A stretch of 64,000 nt of DNA from Pararhizobium sp. IMCC21322 (GTDB lineage: Bacteria; Pseudomonadota; Alphaproteobacteria; Rhizobiales; GCA-2746425): NCBI RefSeq assembly GCF_030758295.1, contig NZ_CP132335.1, forward strand, positions 310,001 to 374,000, in the 5' to 3' direction. Below are positions 44,007 to 52,955 of the stretch, in pieces (the stretch's first letter is position 1; every line of letters starts with the position of its first letter). The notes below the pieces were generated by a model. It worked only from the letters and a program-made list of their open reading frames with translations. It made no database searches and was not told where the DNA came from. A program made the position numbers and the translations under genes.

Positions 44007-45272
44007 TCAGGTGTTCATTGAATCAAAGAAGTCATCATTTGACTTGGTCTGTTTCAGCTTATCCAGCAGGAACTCGATAGCATCCACCGTACCCATGGAA
44101 GACAGGATGCGGCGCAGGACAAAGACTTTCTGCAACTCCGATTTGCCCATCAACAAATCCTCTTTCCGTGTACCGGATTTGAGAATGTCCATCGACGGGA
44201 AGGTGCGCTTGTCTGCAACCTTGCGATCCAGAACCAGCTCGGAGTTACCAGTTCCCTTGAATTCTTCAAAGATGACTTCATCCATACGACTGCCGGTATC
44301 AATCAACGCGGTCGCGATGATGCTCAAGGAGCCACCTTCTTCAATATTACGCGCGGCACCGAAAAAGCGTTTCGGACGCTGCAAGGCATTTGCATCAACA
44401 CCACCGGTCAATACCTTGCCCGAACTTGGGACCACCGTGTTGTAGGCGCGGCCCAATCGTGTAATCGAATCCAGCAGGATGACAACATCGCGTCCGTGTT
44501 CAACAAGACGCTTGGCCTTTTCAATCACCATTTCAGCAACCTGAACATGTCGTGAAGCCGGCTCATCAAATGTGGAGGATATAACTTCGCCGTCCACAGA
44601 GCGCTGCATATCTGTCACTTCTTCCGGGCGCTCATCGATCAACAAGACGATGAGGTAACACTCGGGATGATTGGCTGCGATAGAATTGGCGATGTTTTGC
44701 AGCAGGACCGTTTTACCCGTACGCGGCGGCGCAACGATCAATGCGCGCTGGCCCTTACCGAGCGGAGCAACCAGATCGATGACGCGACCTGACAAATCCT
44801 TGCGCGTTGGATCATCGATTTCCATGTTAAAGCGCTCATCGGGATAGAGCGGTGTCAGATTGTCAAAATGGGTTTTGTGCCGTCCCTCTTCAGGATCTGC
44901 AAAGTTGATTGTGTTGACACGCAGCAGCGCAAAATAGCGTTCGCCATCTTTTGGGCTTCTGATATGGCCCTCAACCGTATCTCCGGTGCGCAGAGAGAAG
45001 CGGCGAATCTGAGAGGGAGATATATAGATATCATCCGGGCCTGGCAGATAATTCGACTGCGGCGATCTGAGAAAGCCGAAGCCATCCTGCAAAAGCTCCA
45101 CAACACCTTCGCCGATAATTTCGACTTCTTCTTCCGCCAGTTGCTTCAAAATGGCAAACATCAATTCCTGTTTGCGCATCGTACTTGCGTTTTCGATTTC
45201 ATGCTGTTCCGCAAGCATCAGCAATTCGGTCGGGCTTTTCAGTTTCAGATCAGACAGCTTCATCTCGGCCAT
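44007..45272 (-). CDS. rho: Transcription termination factor Rho
   Basis: A 421-residue hexameric RNA helicase. The N-terminal RNA-binding part has [20 protein letters not shown]. The ATPase has Walker [16 protein letters not shown] and Walker [17 protein letters not shown]. The rest is the standard Rho core, of usual length. The 299-bp upstream region to hemJ contains a possible GCGCG stem around 45290 but no clear gene. Confidence 0.98.
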   Translation of the reverse strand: MAEMKLSDLKLKSPTELLMLAEQHEIENASTMRKQELMFAILKQLAEEEVEIIGEGVVELLQDGFGFLRSPQSNYLPGPDDIYISPSQIRRFSLRTGDTVEGHIRSPKDGERYFALLRVNTINFADPEEGRHKTHFDNLTPLYPDERFNMEIDDPTRKDLSGRVIDLVAPLGKGQRALIVAPPRTGKTVLLQNIANSIAANHPECYLIVLLIDERPEEVTDMQRSVDGEVISSTFDEPASRHVQVAEMVIEKAKRLVEHGRDVVILLDSITRLGRAYNTVVPSSGKVLTGGVDANALQRPKRFFGAARNIEEGGSLSIIATALIDTGSRMDEVIFEEFKGTGNSELVLDRKVADKRTFPSMDILKSGTRKEDLLMGKSELQKVFVLRRILSSMGTVDAIEFLLDKLKQTKSNDDFFDSMNT

Positions 45273-45571
45273 GTGTTTGTTTAAATCCTTGCGCGTCCAG
45301 CGCGCATATATCTGTTGATTGATTGACAGGTGAAAATTTGAAGCGATTTAAGCGAAGCAGATAAATATGCAATTTCTTGCACAATGCCTGTTTCAGCTAA
45401 TTAAGTCGCTTTTTTGTCCGACGATGGGAAATACGCAGAACATTTGTTATGTTTTTGAAAGCGCCCCAACTGGGCCAAAGGTAGGTTTTCTCTCAGATAG
45501 CGATAAAAGTCGGAAATCACAAGGGCTTTTTATAGATCAGCAGAAAACGCCTCGTGACAATTACCCATAAA

Positions 45572-46003
45572 TCAGAACGGTCGCACGACAACCAAAACAA
45601 CAATTGCCACCATCACAACCGCTGGGGCTTCATTCATAAACCGGAAATAGCGCTCGGAGTGTTTGTTCTCGTCTGCCGCAAATCGCTTCACGTGCCAGGC
45701 AAACCGCATATGAAGCGCCGACATCACGATCACCAACAGAATTTTCAGATGTGCCCAAAACGTCCCGTCAGACAAATAGCCACCATCAGCCACAAGGTAG
45801 AGCCCCAAAACCCAGGTAACAATCATCGCGGGAGTGCCTATGCCACGCAACAAACGCCTTTCCATGATTTTAAAGGTTTCTGATTGCCGGCCTCCAGCCT
45901 CCGCACTGCAGTGATACACCATCAGCCGTGGCAGATAGAGCAACATCGCCATCCAGGAAATCACTGCCAGAATGTGAAACGCCTTGATCCAGAGATACAT
46001 CAT
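45572..46003 (-). CDS. hemJ: Protoporphyrinogen oxidase HemJ
   Basis: A 143-residue membrane protein with four hydrophobic helices of the HemJ (formerly UPF0093) family, which oxidises protoporphyrinogen IX to protoporphyrin IX. WIKAFHILAVISWMAML has the conserved His and the downstream HMRFAWHVKRFA carries the second. It is directly after hemE on the same strand, consistent with a role in haem synthesis. The start could be either of two adjacent ATGs (46003 or 46000). Confidence 0.95.
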   Translation of the reverse strand: MMYLWIKAFHILAVISWMAMLLYLPRLMVYHCSAEAGGRQSETFKIMERRLLRGIGTPAMIVTWVLGLYLVADGGYLSDGTFWAHLKILLVIVMSALHMRFAWHVKRFAADENKHSERYFRFMNEAPAVVMVAIVVLVVVRPF

Positions 46004-46008
46004 CAATC

Positions 46009-47043
46009 CTAACCCGCTCGAACCAGTTCAATCATCTCGGCCACATGATCAATCGGCGTTTCCGGCGTAATGCCATGTCCAAGATTAAAGATAAATCGGG
46101 ATCCTTTTGCCTCTGATAAAATCGTTGCTACTCCCTCGCGCAGCGCTTCCCCGCCAGCTACCAGACGCGTGGGATCCAGATTTCCCTGAAGAACAGCCTG
46201 TGTGCCAAAACGCTCGCGTGCCAGCTTCATCGGATATGTCCAGTCAAGTCCGACACAATCCACACCTGTCTCCTCAACGTAGCGCTCATAATGCAACGAC
46301 GCACCTTTCGGAAAACCAATGATCGGTGTGTTGGGATGACGGGCTTTTACACCCGCCACAATCCGTTTCATCGGCCTGAGACAAAACTCGTTGAAATCTG
46401 GTTCGCCAAGAATACCTGACCAGCTGTCAAACACCTGCACCGCGTCAGCACCGGCATCAATCTGCGCAGACAGATAATCAATCGAGACATCCGTCAATAC
46501 ATCAATCAAATCGAGGAAAGCTGCGCGGTGTTGATGCGCAAACAAACGTGTCGGTGCCTGGTCAGGCGTTCCACGACCGGCCACCATATAGGTTGCAACG
46601 GTCCAGGGCGCGCCGCAGAAACCCAAGAAAGTTGTTTCAGAGGGTAGGGCTGCGCGAATATCATTCACCGCCTGAAAGACAGGTTTCAAATGCTCCAATG
46701 CGTTCGCGACAGTCAGTTCCTTAATTTCATTGACTTTAATGGGATCAAGCCTTGGCCCAACACCGGGTTCAAAGGTGACCCGTCGTCCCAACGCATCAGG
46801 CACCACCAGAATATCCGAAAACAGAATAGCTGCATCAAAGCCAAATCGGCGAATGGGTTGCAACGTGACTTCGGTGGCAAACTTTGGCGAATAACATAAA
46901 TCCAGAAACGAACCTGCTTCCGCTCTGGTTTCTTTGTACTCGGGCAGGTATCGTCCAGCTTGACGCATCATCCAGATGGGTGGCGGCCACATGGCTTCAT
47001 CATCCGGACCACTGCGTAAAACCTGTAACATGCGTCTGTTCAT
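46009..47043 (-). CDS. hemE: Uroporphyrinogen decarboxylase
   Basis: A 344-residue haem-pathway enzyme that decarboxylates uroporphyrinogen III to coproporphyrinogen III. PPIWMMRQAGRYLPEY near the N-terminus and ILFSDILVVPDALG are the family signatures. The next gene, hemJ, acts later in the same pathway. It is the left border of the predicted origin. The ATG at 47043 was used rather than the longer TTG-initiated frame. Confidence 0.97.
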   Translation of the reverse strand: MNRRMLQVLRSGPDDEAMWPPPIWMMRQAGRYLPEYKETRAEAGSFLDLCYSPKFATEVTLQPIRRFGFDAAILFSDILVVPDALGRRVTFEPGVGPRLDPIKVNEIKELTVANALEHLKPVFQAVNDIRAALPSETTFLGFCGAPWTVATYMVAGRGTPDQAPTRLFAHQHRAAFLDLIDVLTDVSIDYLSAQIDAGADAVQVFDSWSGILGEPDFNEFCLRPMKRIVAGVKARHPNTPIIGFPKGASLHYERYVEETGVDCVGLDWTYPMKLARERFGTQAVLQGNLDPTRLVAGGEALREGVATILSEAKGSRFIFNLGHGITPETPIDHVAEMIELVRAG

Positions 47044-47573
47044 AAATAATCCGATATCGCAAAATGTTTGCTGCTCAGCCAAATGAGACCACCAGGCCCG
47101 TCCTTCTGTGCCTCAGTAACTAGCATAAGCCCAAGCGGTTTCACTCCCCAAAAATTCCCTAATAAATTCTTAATTTCTTTCTATTTCTATTATTAGGGTG
47201 TGGGGAACGGGAATTAAAAATCATCCACAAAACGTCGTGAATTATCCCCAACGCGGAGAGGCCAGGAACTACCAGCATAAATTATGAAGCTTTTGCCAAA
47301 AATACGGGAACTTCCAGAAATTCAAATTGTAAACAAAAGGTTAACAGCGTCAAAAGCCTTGTCTGATTGTGGACTGTTCAGGGAAAACTCAGGATAAGAA
47401 ATGGTCCACAATTTTCGCGTTTCAATCAGCAGCGTTATCCACCCCTAACAAAATGTTAATGTTTTATTAACCATTGCGCATAAAGTGGCCGGGTGGACAT
47501 TTCGCCAAGACTTCTCCAAAACTCATTCATGATTCGTCAACAGGCGTAACCCACAGTTTGTGGATATCCAACC
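47044..47573. other. Predicted chromosomal replication origin (oriC)
   Basis: This 530-bp gap between hemE and the DUF299 gene is AT-rich (especially 47150-47220 and 47281-47345). In Caulobacter the replication origin lies between hemE and the DUF299 (RP001) gene. It has four DnaA-box-like 9-mers with one mismatch each: TCATCCACA (47221), TTATCCCCA (47242), TTATCCACC (47435) and, reversed, ATATCCACA (47559-47567). A CtrA site is described separately. A GATTC (CcrM-type) site lies at 47531. No gene is found here. Confidence 0.8.
47456..47470. promoter_or_regulatory. CtrA-type binding motif in the origin
   Basis: TTAA-N7-TTAA occurs exactly (TTAA, TGTTTTA, TTAA). This is the full recognition motif of the alphaproteobacterial cell-cycle regulator CtrA, which blocks replication initiation at the Caulobacter origin. 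Confidence 0.7.
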
Positions 47574-48410
47574 GTGAAAAAATCCACCTTTTTCCATCTT
47601 CATCTGATTTCAGATGCCACCGGCGAAACGCTGATTAATGTCGGCCGTGCCGCTGCTGCCCAATATGATTCTGCGCAGGCGCGGGAACATATCTACACCA
47701 TGGTGCGCAGTGAAAAAGACATTGCCCAGGTGGTTGAGGATATTGAGGCGTCGCCAGGTATTGTCCTTTACACATTGATAGAGCCGGACCACGCCGCGCT
47801 GCTGGAGGAGCGGTGTCGCGAGTTGGGAGTTCCGGCCCTGTCAGTGCTGGATCCGATCTTGTCTTTGTTCCAGACCTATCTGGGTGCAAAATCGGCGCAG
47901 CGCGCAGGCGCACAGCATGCCCTGGACACAGAATATTTCCGCCGCATTGATGCGCTCAATTTCACCCTGTCTCATGATGACGGCCAGATGAGCGACGATC
48001 TTGAAGAAGCTGATGTTGTCATTCTCGGCATCAGCCGCACTTCAAAGACGCCCACATCCATCTATCTGGCAAACCGGGGTGTGAAAGCTGCCAATATACC
48101 TTTGGTGCCTGATGTGCCGCTGCCGGATGTCATAGAGAAGATGACCGATGCGTTTATCGTTGGCCTGATTGCGAGTCCGGACCGTATTGTGCAGATCCGG
48201 CAGCACCGTCTGCTGTCGATTAATGCAGAGAGCAAGGATACGACCTATATCGACAAACATGCTGTGGCAGAAGAAATTGCCCAGACCCGGCGTCTCTGCG
48301 CCCGCCGGGGATGGCCGATCATCGACGTTACAAGACGCTCAATTGAAGAAACCGCCGCTGCGATTCTGACCCTTTATGGCGCACACAAAGCAAGACAGGA
48401 TAATCCATGA
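47574..48410 (+). CDS. DUF299 pyruvate phosphate dikinase/PEP synthase regulatory protein
   Basis: A 278-residue bifunctional kinase/phosphorylase that controls pyruvate, phosphate dikinase or PEP synthase by threonine phosphorylation. HLISDATGETL at the N-terminus and the P-loop region GISRTSKTPTSIYLANRG are diagnostic. It starts with GTG at 47574, right beside the predicted origin. It overlaps maf by four bases. The target dikinase gene is not in the window. Confidence 0.92.
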   Translation: MKKSTFFHLHLISDATGETLINVGRAAAAQYDSAQAREHIYTMVRSEKDIAQVVEDIEASPGIVLYTLIEPDHAALLEERCRELGVPALSVLDPILSLFQTYLGAKSAQRAGAQHALDTEYFRRIDALNFTLSHDDGQMSDDLEEADVVILGISRTSKTPTSIYLANRGVKAANIPLVPDVPLPDVIEKMTDAFIVGLIASPDRIVQIRQHRLLSINAESKDTTYIDKHAVAEEIAQTRRLCARRGWPIIDVTRRSIEETAAAILTLYGAHKARQDNP

Positions 48411-49027
48411 CTGAATCCTTCGGAGAATTTCAGACAGAAGCTCTGATATTGGCATCTCAAAGCCCGGTCCGGGCCAGCCTGTTGCGGGATGCAGGCTTGA
48501 AGATTTCCACAACAGCCGCCTCCATTGATGAACGCGCCGTCGAGGATGCCATGGGGTCAGACGTGAATGGAGAGGATCTGGCGCAGGTACTGGCCGAGGC
48601 CAAGGCGGGCGATGTGTCGTCACGCTTTGCAGATACATTGATTATTGGTGCTGACCAGACACTGACCTGTGAGGGGCAAACCCTGCACAAAGCCAGCGAT
48701 GATGAAGATCTGCGCAAAAAGCTGCTTTGGCTCAGTGGCCGAACCCATACGTTGCATGCAGCCATTGCGGTGGTTCGCAATGGTGAGACAATCTGGCGTC
48801 ACACCGAGCAGGCGCATATGCGGATGCGCAAGCTGTCTCCGGAATTTGTCGGGCGCTACATGGCAGAGACCCTTCCGGAATCGCTCAGCAGCGTGGGCGG
48901 CTATCAGCTGGAAGGCCTCGGGTCTCAATTGTTTGAGAAGATAGAGGGCGACTATTTTACCATTCTCGGTCTTCCTCTTTTGCCACTTCTGGCCTGGTTG
49001 CGGGCTGAAGACGTTTTGATGTCCTAG
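48407..49027 (+). CDS. maf: Maf-like nucleoside triphosphate pyrophosphatase
   Basis: A 206-residue housecleaning pyrophosphatase. It has ASQSPVRASLLRDAGL at the N-terminus (here Pro-Val replaces the usual Pro-Arg), the conserved VIGADQTL-type loop (IIGADQTLTC), and SVGGYQLEGLG towards the C-terminus. It overlaps the DUF299 gene and lies 18 bp before aroE. Confidence 0.92.
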   Translation: MTESFGEFQTEALILASQSPVRASLLRDAGLKISTTAASIDERAVEDAMGSDVNGEDLAQVLAEAKAGDVSSRFADTLIIGADQTLTCEGQTLHKASDDEDLRKKLLWLSGRTHTLHAAIAVVRNGETIWRHTEQAHMRMRKLSPEFVGRYMAETLPESLSSVGGYQLEGLGSQLFEKIEGDYFTILGLPLLPLLAWLRAEDVLMS

Positions 49028-49045
49028 TGTTGCGGTTCCGAATCG

Positions 49046-49921
49046 ATGGTTGAGTCCACTGGTAAAAATGCCTGCGTTATCGGGTACCCGATCAAACACT
49101 CCCGCTCGCCGCGCCTTCATGGCTTCTGGCTTCAGCATTATGGCATTGAGGGCTGTTACGCTGCCGAATCGATTGCCCCGGACGCGTTGCCCACTTTCAT
49201 GGACTCGCTTAAAAATGGCACGCTGCAATATTGCGGTGGCAACGCCACAATTCCCCATAAGGAAGCGGTTCTGGCTCTGGCAGATCATGCAGATGAAACA
49301 GCCAAAGTGCTGGGCGCTGCCAATACCTACTGGGTGGAAGACGGCGCGCTTCATGTCAGCAACACCGATACATACGGGTTTCTGGGCAATCTCGATGAGG
49401 GAGTACCGGATTGGGATGCCCCGAAAAAATCGGGCATTAAAACGGCCATCGTCCTGGGGGCAGGCGGCGCTTCACGCGCCATCGTCTATGGGCTGATGAC
49501 ACGCGGCTTTAAATCCATCATTCTGGCCAATCGAACCGTGAAGCGTGCGCATGCATTGGCTGACCATTTCTCAGAACTGGCATTGGCCAATGACTGCAAG
49601 ATCATGCCGCACAGCCTGCTGCAGGCTGAGGCATATCTGTCGCAAGCCGACTTGCTGGTCAACACCACCAGCCTTGGCATGGTTGGTCAGGACGATCTCG
49701 TCTTTTCCCTGAAATCCATTCCCATAACCACTGTTGTGACCGACATTGTCTATACCCCGCTTGAAACAGATTTGCTGAAGGAAGCCCGTGCAAATGGCAA
49801 CCGGACGGTCGATGGGCTTGGCATGCTGCTGCATCAGGCGGTGCCGGGATTTGAAAAATGGTTTGGCGTCCGGCCAGAGGTAACAGACGCATTGCGCAAT
49901 CATGTTCTGCAGGATCTATGA
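49046..49921 (+). CDS. aroE: Shikimate dehydrogenase
   Basis: A 291-residue enzyme of aromatic amino acid synthesis that reduces 3-dehydroshikimate with NADPH. GYPIKHSRSPRLHGFWL, the shikimate site NATIPHKEAVLALAD, and the NADP loop LGAGGASRAIVYGL are clear. The stop overlaps the coaE ATG. It is part of the maf-aroE-coaE-dnaQ run. Confidence 0.97.
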   Translation: MVESTGKNACVIGYPIKHSRSPRLHGFWLQHYGIEGCYAAESIAPDALPTFMDSLKNGTLQYCGGNATIPHKEAVLALADHADETAKVLGAANTYWVEDGALHVSNTDTYGFLGNLDEGVPDWDAPKKSGIKTAIVLGAGGASRAIVYGLMTRGFKSIILANRTVKRAHALADHFSELALANDCKIMPHSLLQAEAYLSQADLLVNTTSLGMVGQDDLVFSLKSIPITTVVTDIVYTPLETDLLKEARANGNRTVDGLGMLLHQAVPGFEKWFGVRPEVTDALRNHVLQDL

Positions 49922-50520
49922 CCGCGCCGGGACAAAATATGCTGGTCCTCGGCCTGACTGGTTCTATCGGCATGGGCAAATCGACAACCGCCAATTTGTT
50001 CCACGAAGAAGGTGTTCCTGTTTTTGATGCAGATGCGGCCGTTCATGATCTTTATCAAGGCGCGGCTGTTCCAGAAATTGGCAAACGGTTTCCAAACGCC
50101 GTCAAGAACGGTATTGTCGATCGGGCAGCGCTTGCACAATCCGTCATCGGACATGCAGACGCTTTAGCTGATCTGGAAAAAATCATTCATCCGCTGGTTC
50201 GCGCAGCGGAACTGGACTTCATCCAGCACCATCGGGATCATCGCTCGAAATTTGTTCTTCTGGACATTCCGCTACTGTTCGAAAGTGGCGGCGATGCCCT
50301 GTGCGACAAGATTATTGTCGTGACCGCCCCGGCAGATGTTCAGCGTGAACGCGTGCTGGCACGCGACGGCATGACACCGGAGAAATATGACGGTTTGCTG
50401 GCACGGCAAATGAGTGATGCTGACAAGCGCGCCAAAGCCGACTTTATTGTCTTTACGGATAAGGGGATTGAAGATGCGCGGCAACAAATCCGCAAAGTTC
50501 TGCAAAACCTCAACGCGTGA
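49918..50520 (+). CDS. coaE: Dephospho-CoA kinase
   Basis: A 200-residue kinase for the last step of CoA synthesis. It opens with the P-loop GLTGSIGMGKSTTANLF and has DADAAVHDLYQ and LLDIPLLFESGGD. The ATG overlaps aroE (ATGA, 49918-49921). Its stop codon lies inside a near-perfect parS. Confidence 0.97.
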   Translation: MTAPGQNMLVLGLTGSIGMGKSTTANLFHEEGVPVFDADAAVHDLYQGAAVPEIGKRFPNAVKNGIVDRAALAQSVIGHADALADLEKIIHPLVRAAELDFIQHHRDHRSKFVLLDIPLLFESGGDALCDKIIVVTAPADVQRERVLARDGMTPEKYDGLLARQMSDADKRAKADFIVFTDKGIEDARQQIRKVLQNLNA

Positions 50521-50533
50521 TTCACGTGAAACA
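50518..50533. other. Near-perfect parS site at the coaE stop codon
   Basis: TGATTCACGTGAAACA differs from the parS consensus at one base in the left half. It begins with the coaE TGA stop. It is on the far side of the predicted origin from the two perfect sites. Confidence 0.75.
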
Positions 50534-50603
50534 ATCCCTGTGCTAAATTCCATCAAAGTGGATTCGATCAGACCAGACGGTCCTCAACGGAGTGACAAAA
50601 CCC

Positions 50604-51335
50604 ATGCGTGAAATTGTTTTTGATACGGAAACCACAGGGCTGGATGCGCGCAAGGGTGACAAGCTGATCGAGATTGGCTGTGTGGAACTCATCAACCGCT
50701 TTCCTACTGGAAAGACCTATCATCAATACATCAACCCGGAACGGGATGTGAGCCAGGGTGCGTTTGATGTGCATGGCATGTCCTGGGACAGTTTGAAGGA
50801 AAACCCGGTCTTCGCCGATGTTGCAGCGGGATTTATCGACTTCGTTGGTGATGACGGGATTCTGGTTGCCCATAATGCCAGCTTCGATATGGGCTTCATC
50901 AACACCGAATTGAAGGCCGTCGGCCGCCCGGTTTACTCTGATGAGCGTGTCGTTGATACGCTGATGCTGGCCCGCAGGAAAAACCCGGCTGGCCCGAATT
51001 CCCTTGATGCGCTTTGCTCGCGCTATGGCGTCAACAATGATCACCGTACCTTTCACGGCGCGTTACTGGATGCGGAGCTTCTTGCAAAGGTCTATCTGGA
51101 ACTGCTGGGCGGTGCACAGGCTGACCTTGGTCTGAGAGCGGATAATCCGGAGGAGGGGTTGGATGAAGATGGCAATGCCTGGCATCCGAAGCCTCGTGAA
51201 AAAGCGCTTCCGCCGCGCTTGAGTGAGGCTGATCAGGCGGCACATACCGCTTTTGTTGCGACGTTTTCTGCTGAACCGATCTGGTCCAAATACATTTCCA
51301 TTGATCGCGATACAGCCAAATCCGGTCGGAATTGA
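50604..51335 (+). CDS. dnaQ: DNA polymerase III epsilon subunit (proofreading exonuclease)
   Basis: A 243-residue 3'-5' exonuclease of the DEDDh class. It carries FDTETTGL, HNASFDMGF, and the HGALLDAELLAKVYLEL motif with the catalytic His and Asp. The ATG at 50604 is preferred over an upstream GTG that would be too close to its ribosome site. It is the last gene of the origin-proximal run. Confidence 0.96.
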   Translation: MREIVFDTETTGLDARKGDKLIEIGCVELINRFPTGKTYHQYINPERDVSQGAFDVHGMSWDSLKENPVFADVAAGFIDFVGDDGILVAHNASFDMGFINTELKAVGRPVYSDERVVDTLMLARRKNPAGPNSLDALCSRYGVNNDHRTFHGALLDAELLAKVYLELLGGAQADLGLRADNPEEGLDEDGNAWHPKPREKALPPRLSEADQAAHTAFVATFSAEPIWSKYISIDRDTAKSGRN

Positions 51336-51527
51336 GCATTTTTTCAATTCCCCGACCGACTTCAAACCCTAAATAACCGGAATTTCATTTTGTTTTCTGC
51401 CGCAGATGCGCCAGATATGAGTGAGGCCCAATGAAGACGCGCCGTCTGTAAAGCGTATATGATCGCAAGATCAGCTGACGTGAGCAGGCTGTCATAATCC
51501 AGAAGCGCGGATAGGGAGGTGGCCTTG

Positions 51528-52955
51528 ATGGATACCGAAGTGCCGGCTCAACATTCTGACAGACCGTCAAAGCAGATCAGCCAACCTGATGCTGCCCAGA
51601 TCTATCCGTCTGTTGCCCCGTCTGGTCCAAAAAGGATACGTCCGTTCTTTCTGTTTCTGCAGGCATTGATCGCCATAGCGATTGTCTTCGGTGCCGGTGT
51701 TTTCATGCAGCGCATGCTGGCGGATAAGGAGCCGCCACGCCAGCGCCCGGTACGTGAACAGGTCTTCACCGTTGAAACGATCTCTGTGCAGCGGGGGGAT
51801 TTCCAGCCTGATATTCAGGTTTTTGGAACCATCATTGCCGGTAATATGATCGAAGTGCGGACAGAACTGTCCGGTCCTCTGGTTTCGGTCAATCCACAAC
51901 TACGCAGCGGCGCTGTTTTGCGCACGGGAACGGAAATCGCTGCGATTGATCCGTTCGAATTTCAGACCGCCATTGCCGAAGCTGATGTGGACATTCTGGA
52001 TGGCGAAGCCAAATTGCTGGAGGCCGAAGCTCGGCTTGCTGCGGTCAAAACCGACCTGGTCAATGCCCAGGCCCAACTGGCTCTGGCCGAGCGGGATGTG
52101 GAACGCGCCGAAGCGCTTGTCACCCGCGGCTCGGTCACGCAACAAACGCTTGATCAACGCCAGCAGGCGCTGCTGCAAAGCAAGGCGTCAGTTGACAGCG
52201 GCCGTGCCAATTTAAAGGTTGAAGAGGCCAAGCTGGCACAACAACGCGCCGCCCTGGATCGGCTTTCATTAAATCGCACACGCGCTGAGCGGGATCTGAC
52301 CCTGACCAGCCTCATTGCGCCAACCAATGTGGTGGTTGAAAGCGAATCCGTCACTCTTGGCCAGATGGTTACAGCCAATCAGGTCATTGCAGAGCTGATT
52401 GATCTGGCAGCATTCGAAGTTCAGTTCACCTTGTCGGATGGCCAATATGGGCGTTTGACCGGACAGGACCGCCCATTGCTGGGAACCGAGATGAGCGTTG
52501 AATGGACAGTGGGCACGCGGCAGGAAACAGTTTCGGCCACGATAAACCGCATCGCTTCGTCGATTACGGCGGATCGTGGAGGTGTGACGCTATTTGGAAA
52601 ACTTGAAAATCTGACGCCCGACATGGATCTGCGCCCGGGGGCTTTTGTGAAGATCAGCCTGCCCGATCAAATCTATTCCAATGCAATTCAAGTGCCTGAA
52701 ACCGCACTTTATGATGAGCAGCGTATTTATTTGGAAGAGGAAGGTCGGCTGCGATCAGTCCCCGTTTCGGTTCTGGCCTTCACCGGCACGAATGCCATTT
52801 TGCAAGCCGATCTCGAAGACGGTGCGAAGGTGCTGAAAACCCGCATTGCGGAAGTGGGCGATGGGCTGCGTGTGCGTGAAGCAGGCGCAGAAGCGCCGTC
52901 AGGGCCACGTCCCGATGGGGCCCGTGGTGGTGGAGAGCGGAGACCAAGGCCATGA
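51528..52955 (+). CDS. RND efflux periplasmic adaptor (membrane fusion protein)
   Basis: A 475-residue adaptor that joins the pump to an outer-membrane channel. It has one N-terminal hydrophobic segment (about 40-60), a beta-barrel/lipoyl region (FQPDIQVFGTIIAGNMIEVR), a coiled-coil hairpin rich in Ala, Glu and Leu (about 150-240), and a C-terminal domain. GGGAGG precedes the ATG. It overlaps the pump gene by four bases. No outer-membrane channel gene is adjacent. Confidence 0.93.
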   Translation: MDTEVPAQHSDRPSKQISQPDAAQIYPSVAPSGPKRIRPFFLFLQALIAIAIVFGAGVFMQRMLADKEPPRQRPVREQVFTVETISVQRGDFQPDIQVFGTIIAGNMIEVRTELSGPLVSVNPQLRSGAVLRTGTEIAAIDPFEFQTAIAEADVDILDGEAKLLEAEARLAAVKTDLVNAQAQLALAERDVERAEALVTRGSVTQQTLDQRQQALLQSKASVDSGRANLKVEEAKLAQQRAALDRLSLNRTRAERDLTLTSLIAPTNVVVESESVTLGQMVTANQVIAELIDLAAFEVQFTLSDGQYGRLTGQDRPLLGTEMSVEWTVGTRQETVSATINRIASSITADRGGVTLFGKLENLTPDMDLRPGAFVKISLPDQIYSNAIQVPETALYDEQRIYLEEEGRLRSVPVSVLAFTGTNAILQADLEDGAKVLKTRIAEVGDGLRVREAGAEAPSGPRPDGARGGGERRPRP

